Origin: Chloroflexota bacterium
GTDB lineage: Bacteria > Chloroflexota > Chloroflexia > Chloroflexales > Kallotenuaceae
Direction: 5' to 3'
Length of the DNA: 6,732 nucleotides
NCBI GenBank assembly: GCA_019240175.1
Contig: JAFAYS010000810.1
Span: forward strand, 1 to 6,732
Positions 5,140-6,732 of this stretch are shown piece by piece. The position numbers and the translations under genes were made by a program. The notes below the pieces were generated by a model. That model was not told where the DNA came from and ran no database searches. It saw nothing but the letters and a program-made list of their open reading frames with translations. Position 1 is the first letter of the stretch; each line of letters begins with the position of its first letter.

Positions 5140-6732
5140 ATGACGTATCGTAGTCCCCGTTGGTGGACCCTACTCACGTTTCTCGTGGTCGGGAGCTTTA
5201 TCAGCCTCGCTGGGCCGCTGGCCGCAGCGCCTGTCGCCCAGACCGATCCGAACACGTTGCAAGCCGCATTCTCAGCCGCCGCGCAGGAATGGAGCGTGCC
5301 GGAAAGCGTGCTGCTCTCGGTAGCCTACAACGAGTCCCGCTGGGAGCAGCATAATGGCGAGCCCAGCACCACCGGGGGCTTTGGCGTGATGCATCTGACC
5401 GATCTCGCCAGCATCGACCCCGATGGCGGCAAAGGCCTGAGCACAGAGCTTGGCGCGTCTGCCGTGGCTGCGCCCTCCGGCACACTGCACGCCGCCGCCG
5501 CGCTGCTGGGCGTCGCACCCGACGCGCTCAAGCAAGATGCCGCGCAGAATATTCGTGGCGGCGCGGCGCTGCTGGCACAGTATGCCCGCCAGACCGTCGG
5601 CGGCACGCCCGCCAGCGAGGCCGACTGGTACGGCGCGGTTGTGAAGTACAGCAACTCCGACGAGGCCACGATTGCGCTGGGCTACGCTGACGACGTGTAC
5701 GCCACGATCAATGAGGGCAGCAGCCGCCAGACCAGCGAGGGCCAGCAGGTCACGCTCAAGGCCGAGGCGATCCAGCCCAACGTCAGCACCGCCGGCGCGG
5801 TCCCGATGCGCAACAACAAGAAGAGCGGCGTCGAGTGTCCCAACGGCATCGTCTGCCAGTTCATCCCCGCCGCGTATGTGCAGAATTCCAGCAGTCCCAG
5901 CGACTACGGCAACTACGATCTCGCCAATCGCGAGGCCGACGGCCTGGATATTCAGTACATCGTGGTTCACGACACCGAGACGCTATATCTGCCGACGATC
6001 CGGCTCTTCCAGAATCCGCTGGCCTACGTCAGCTCGCACTATGTGCATCGCGCGTCGGACGGCGAGATCACGCAGATGGTGCGTAACAAGGACGTGGCCT
6101 GGACCGCTGGCAACTGGTACATCAACACCCACTCGATCAACCTGGAGCACGAGGGCTTCGCGATCGAGGGTGCTTCCTGGTATAGCGAACGCTTGTACAA
6201 GACCTCGGCGCGGCTGGTGCGCTACCTGGCCGATCGGTACGATATTCCGCTGGATCGCGCGCACATCATCGGCCACGACGACGTTCCGGGTCTCACGCCC
6301 GCGCGTCAGTCGGCAATGCACTGGGACCCGGGTCCGTTCTGGGATTGGGAGCACTACATGCGGCTGATCGGCGCGCCGCTCAACAAGAACGGCGACAATC
6401 GCAGCATCGTCAGGATCGCGGCGGACTTTGGCCGCAACCAGCCACCAATGACCTACTGCTACACCGCGACCGATTGCCGCGACGTGCCGACGCAGCCCGC
6501 GAACTTCGTGTATCTGCGCACCGCGCCGAGCTTCGACGCGCCGTACATCACGAATCCCTACATCAACCCTGCTCCGTCGTATGCCACGCGCGCCAACAAC
6601 TGGGGCAACAAAGCCGTGGTCGGCCAGGAGTTCTATCACGTCGAGACGCAGGGCGACTGGACGGCGATCTATTTCAGCGGACAGAAGGCCTGGTTCCACA
6701 ATCCACGCGGCAAGAATAGCCTGCGCGGCAGC
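5140..6732 (+). CDS. Secreted SLT-like/Amidase_2 cell-wall hydrolase with SH3-like segment (3' partial)
   Basis: 531 codons are visible and the frame is still open at the right edge. The ATG at 5140 follows AAGGAGGAG (5126-5134) by 5 nt. Residues 1-33 are a Sec signal (R-S-P-R-W-W then LLTFLVVGSFISLAGPLAAA). Residues about 38-190 resemble a lysozyme/SLT-like fold: VPESVLLSVAYNESRWE with candidate catalytic Glu65, GGFGVMHLTD (79-88) and NIRGGAALLAQYA (137-149). Residues about 270-410 are an AmpD-type Amidase_2 domain: VVHDTE (zinc His277), SHYVHRASDGEI (299-310), SINLEHEG (Glu336, catalytic type), IIGHDD (His379) and HWDPGPFWDW (Asp396), a His-His-Asp zinc site. Residues about 456-522 (FVYLRTAPS ... 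GDWTAIYF) look like an SH3-like wall-binding domain. Cysteine pairs 233/239 and 440/446 suit disulfides. Similar two-domain proteins occur in actinomycetes as I recall. Activity of the first domain is uncertain. Confidence 0.88.
   Translation, partial: MTYRSPRWWTLLTFLVVGSFISLAGPLAAAPVAQTDPNTLQAAFSAAAQEWSVPESVLLSVAYNESRWEQHNGEPSTTGGFGVMHLTDLASIDPDGGKGLSTELGASAVAAPSGTLHAAAALLGVAPDALKQDAAQNIRGGAALLAQYARQTVGGTPASEADWYGAVVKYSNSDEATIALGYADDVYATINEGSSRQTSEGQQVTLKAEAIQPNVSTAGAVPMRNNKKSGVECPNGIVCQFIPAAYVQNSSSPSDYGNYDLANREADGLDIQYIVVHDTETLYLPTIRLFQNPLAYVSSHYVHRASDGEITQMVRNKDVAWTAGNWYINTHSINLEHEGFAIEGASWYSERLYKTSARLVRYLADRYDIPLDRAHIIGHDDVPGLTPARQSAMHWDPGPFWDWEHYMRLIGAPLNKNGDNRSIVRIAADFGRNQPPMTYCYTATDCRDVPTQPANFVYLRTAPSFDAPYITNPYINPAPSYATRANNWGNKAVVGQEFYHVETQGDWTAIYFSGQKAWFHNPRGKNSLRGS

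Noticed and set aside
5272..6699. Minus-strand ORFs of 232 and 238 codons and a 231-codon plus-strand Arg/Ser/Thr-rich ORF over the second amidase
   Set aside because: All overlap a frame with signal peptide, conserved catalytic motifs and strong RBS; composition is typical of out-of-frame GC-rich DNA.
1..6732. CRISPR array, tRNA/rRNA genes, insertion sequences or phage lysis module
   Set aside because: No spaced direct repeats, structured RNA genes, transposase or terminal inverted repeats were seen. The amidases carry export signals and sit with housekeeping recycling genes, with no holin or structural phage genes nearby.

Overview
The window is a high-GC bacterial segment (about 60-65% G+C by eye) with few non-coding bases, and it reads as a peptidoglycan breakdown and recycling locus. 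The combination of gene families, a Tat-exported PGRP-like amidase and a SLT-like/Amidase_2 protein suggests a Chloroflexota (Chloroflexia-type) or actinobacteria-like organism. This assignment is inference only: no rRNA or taxonomic marker is present.

Layout. On the minus strand, reading from about 3610 down to 1, there is a compact operon. A strong sigma70-type promoter (TTGACA-18 nt-TATAGT) is overlapped by a 16-bp operator almost identical to the DasR/NagR 'dre' box. It is followed by a GntR/HutC-family regulator of the NagR/YvoA/DasR type (2797-3531), a GH3 beta-N-acetylglucosaminidase NagZ (1229-2800) and an exo-beta-N-acetylmuramidase NamZ of the former DUF1343 family (102-1232). Each junction is a 4-nt start/stop overlap. 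About 75 nt after namZ, with no terminator between, the first nine codons of another gene run off the left edge (1-27). On the plus strand there are two extracytoplasmic amidase genes in tandem. The first (3700-5076) is Tat-exported and has a T7-lysozyme/PGRP-type zinc site. The second (5140 to beyond 6732, 3'-truncated by the window) has a Sec signal, a lysozyme-like N-terminal domain, an AmpD-type Amidase_2 domain and an SH3-like segment. A strong hairpin separates the two amidase genes.

How the parts fit together (inference). The exported amidases and the SLT-like domain would strip stem peptides from, and fragment, cell-wall glycan outside the membrane. NagZ and NamZ, which show no signal peptide, would alternately remove GlcNAc and MurNAc from imported sugar chains. 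GlcNAc-6-P or GlcN-6-P made from the products would relieve repression by the NagR-like regulator at its own operon promoter. The importer is not in the window; the gene starting at 27 is a possible candidate. No mobile elements, CRISPR arrays, tRNAs or rRNAs were seen. The families are known. The most interesting points are the regulator/operator match, the complete exo-lytic gene set, and the two dissimilar amidases that use different export routes.
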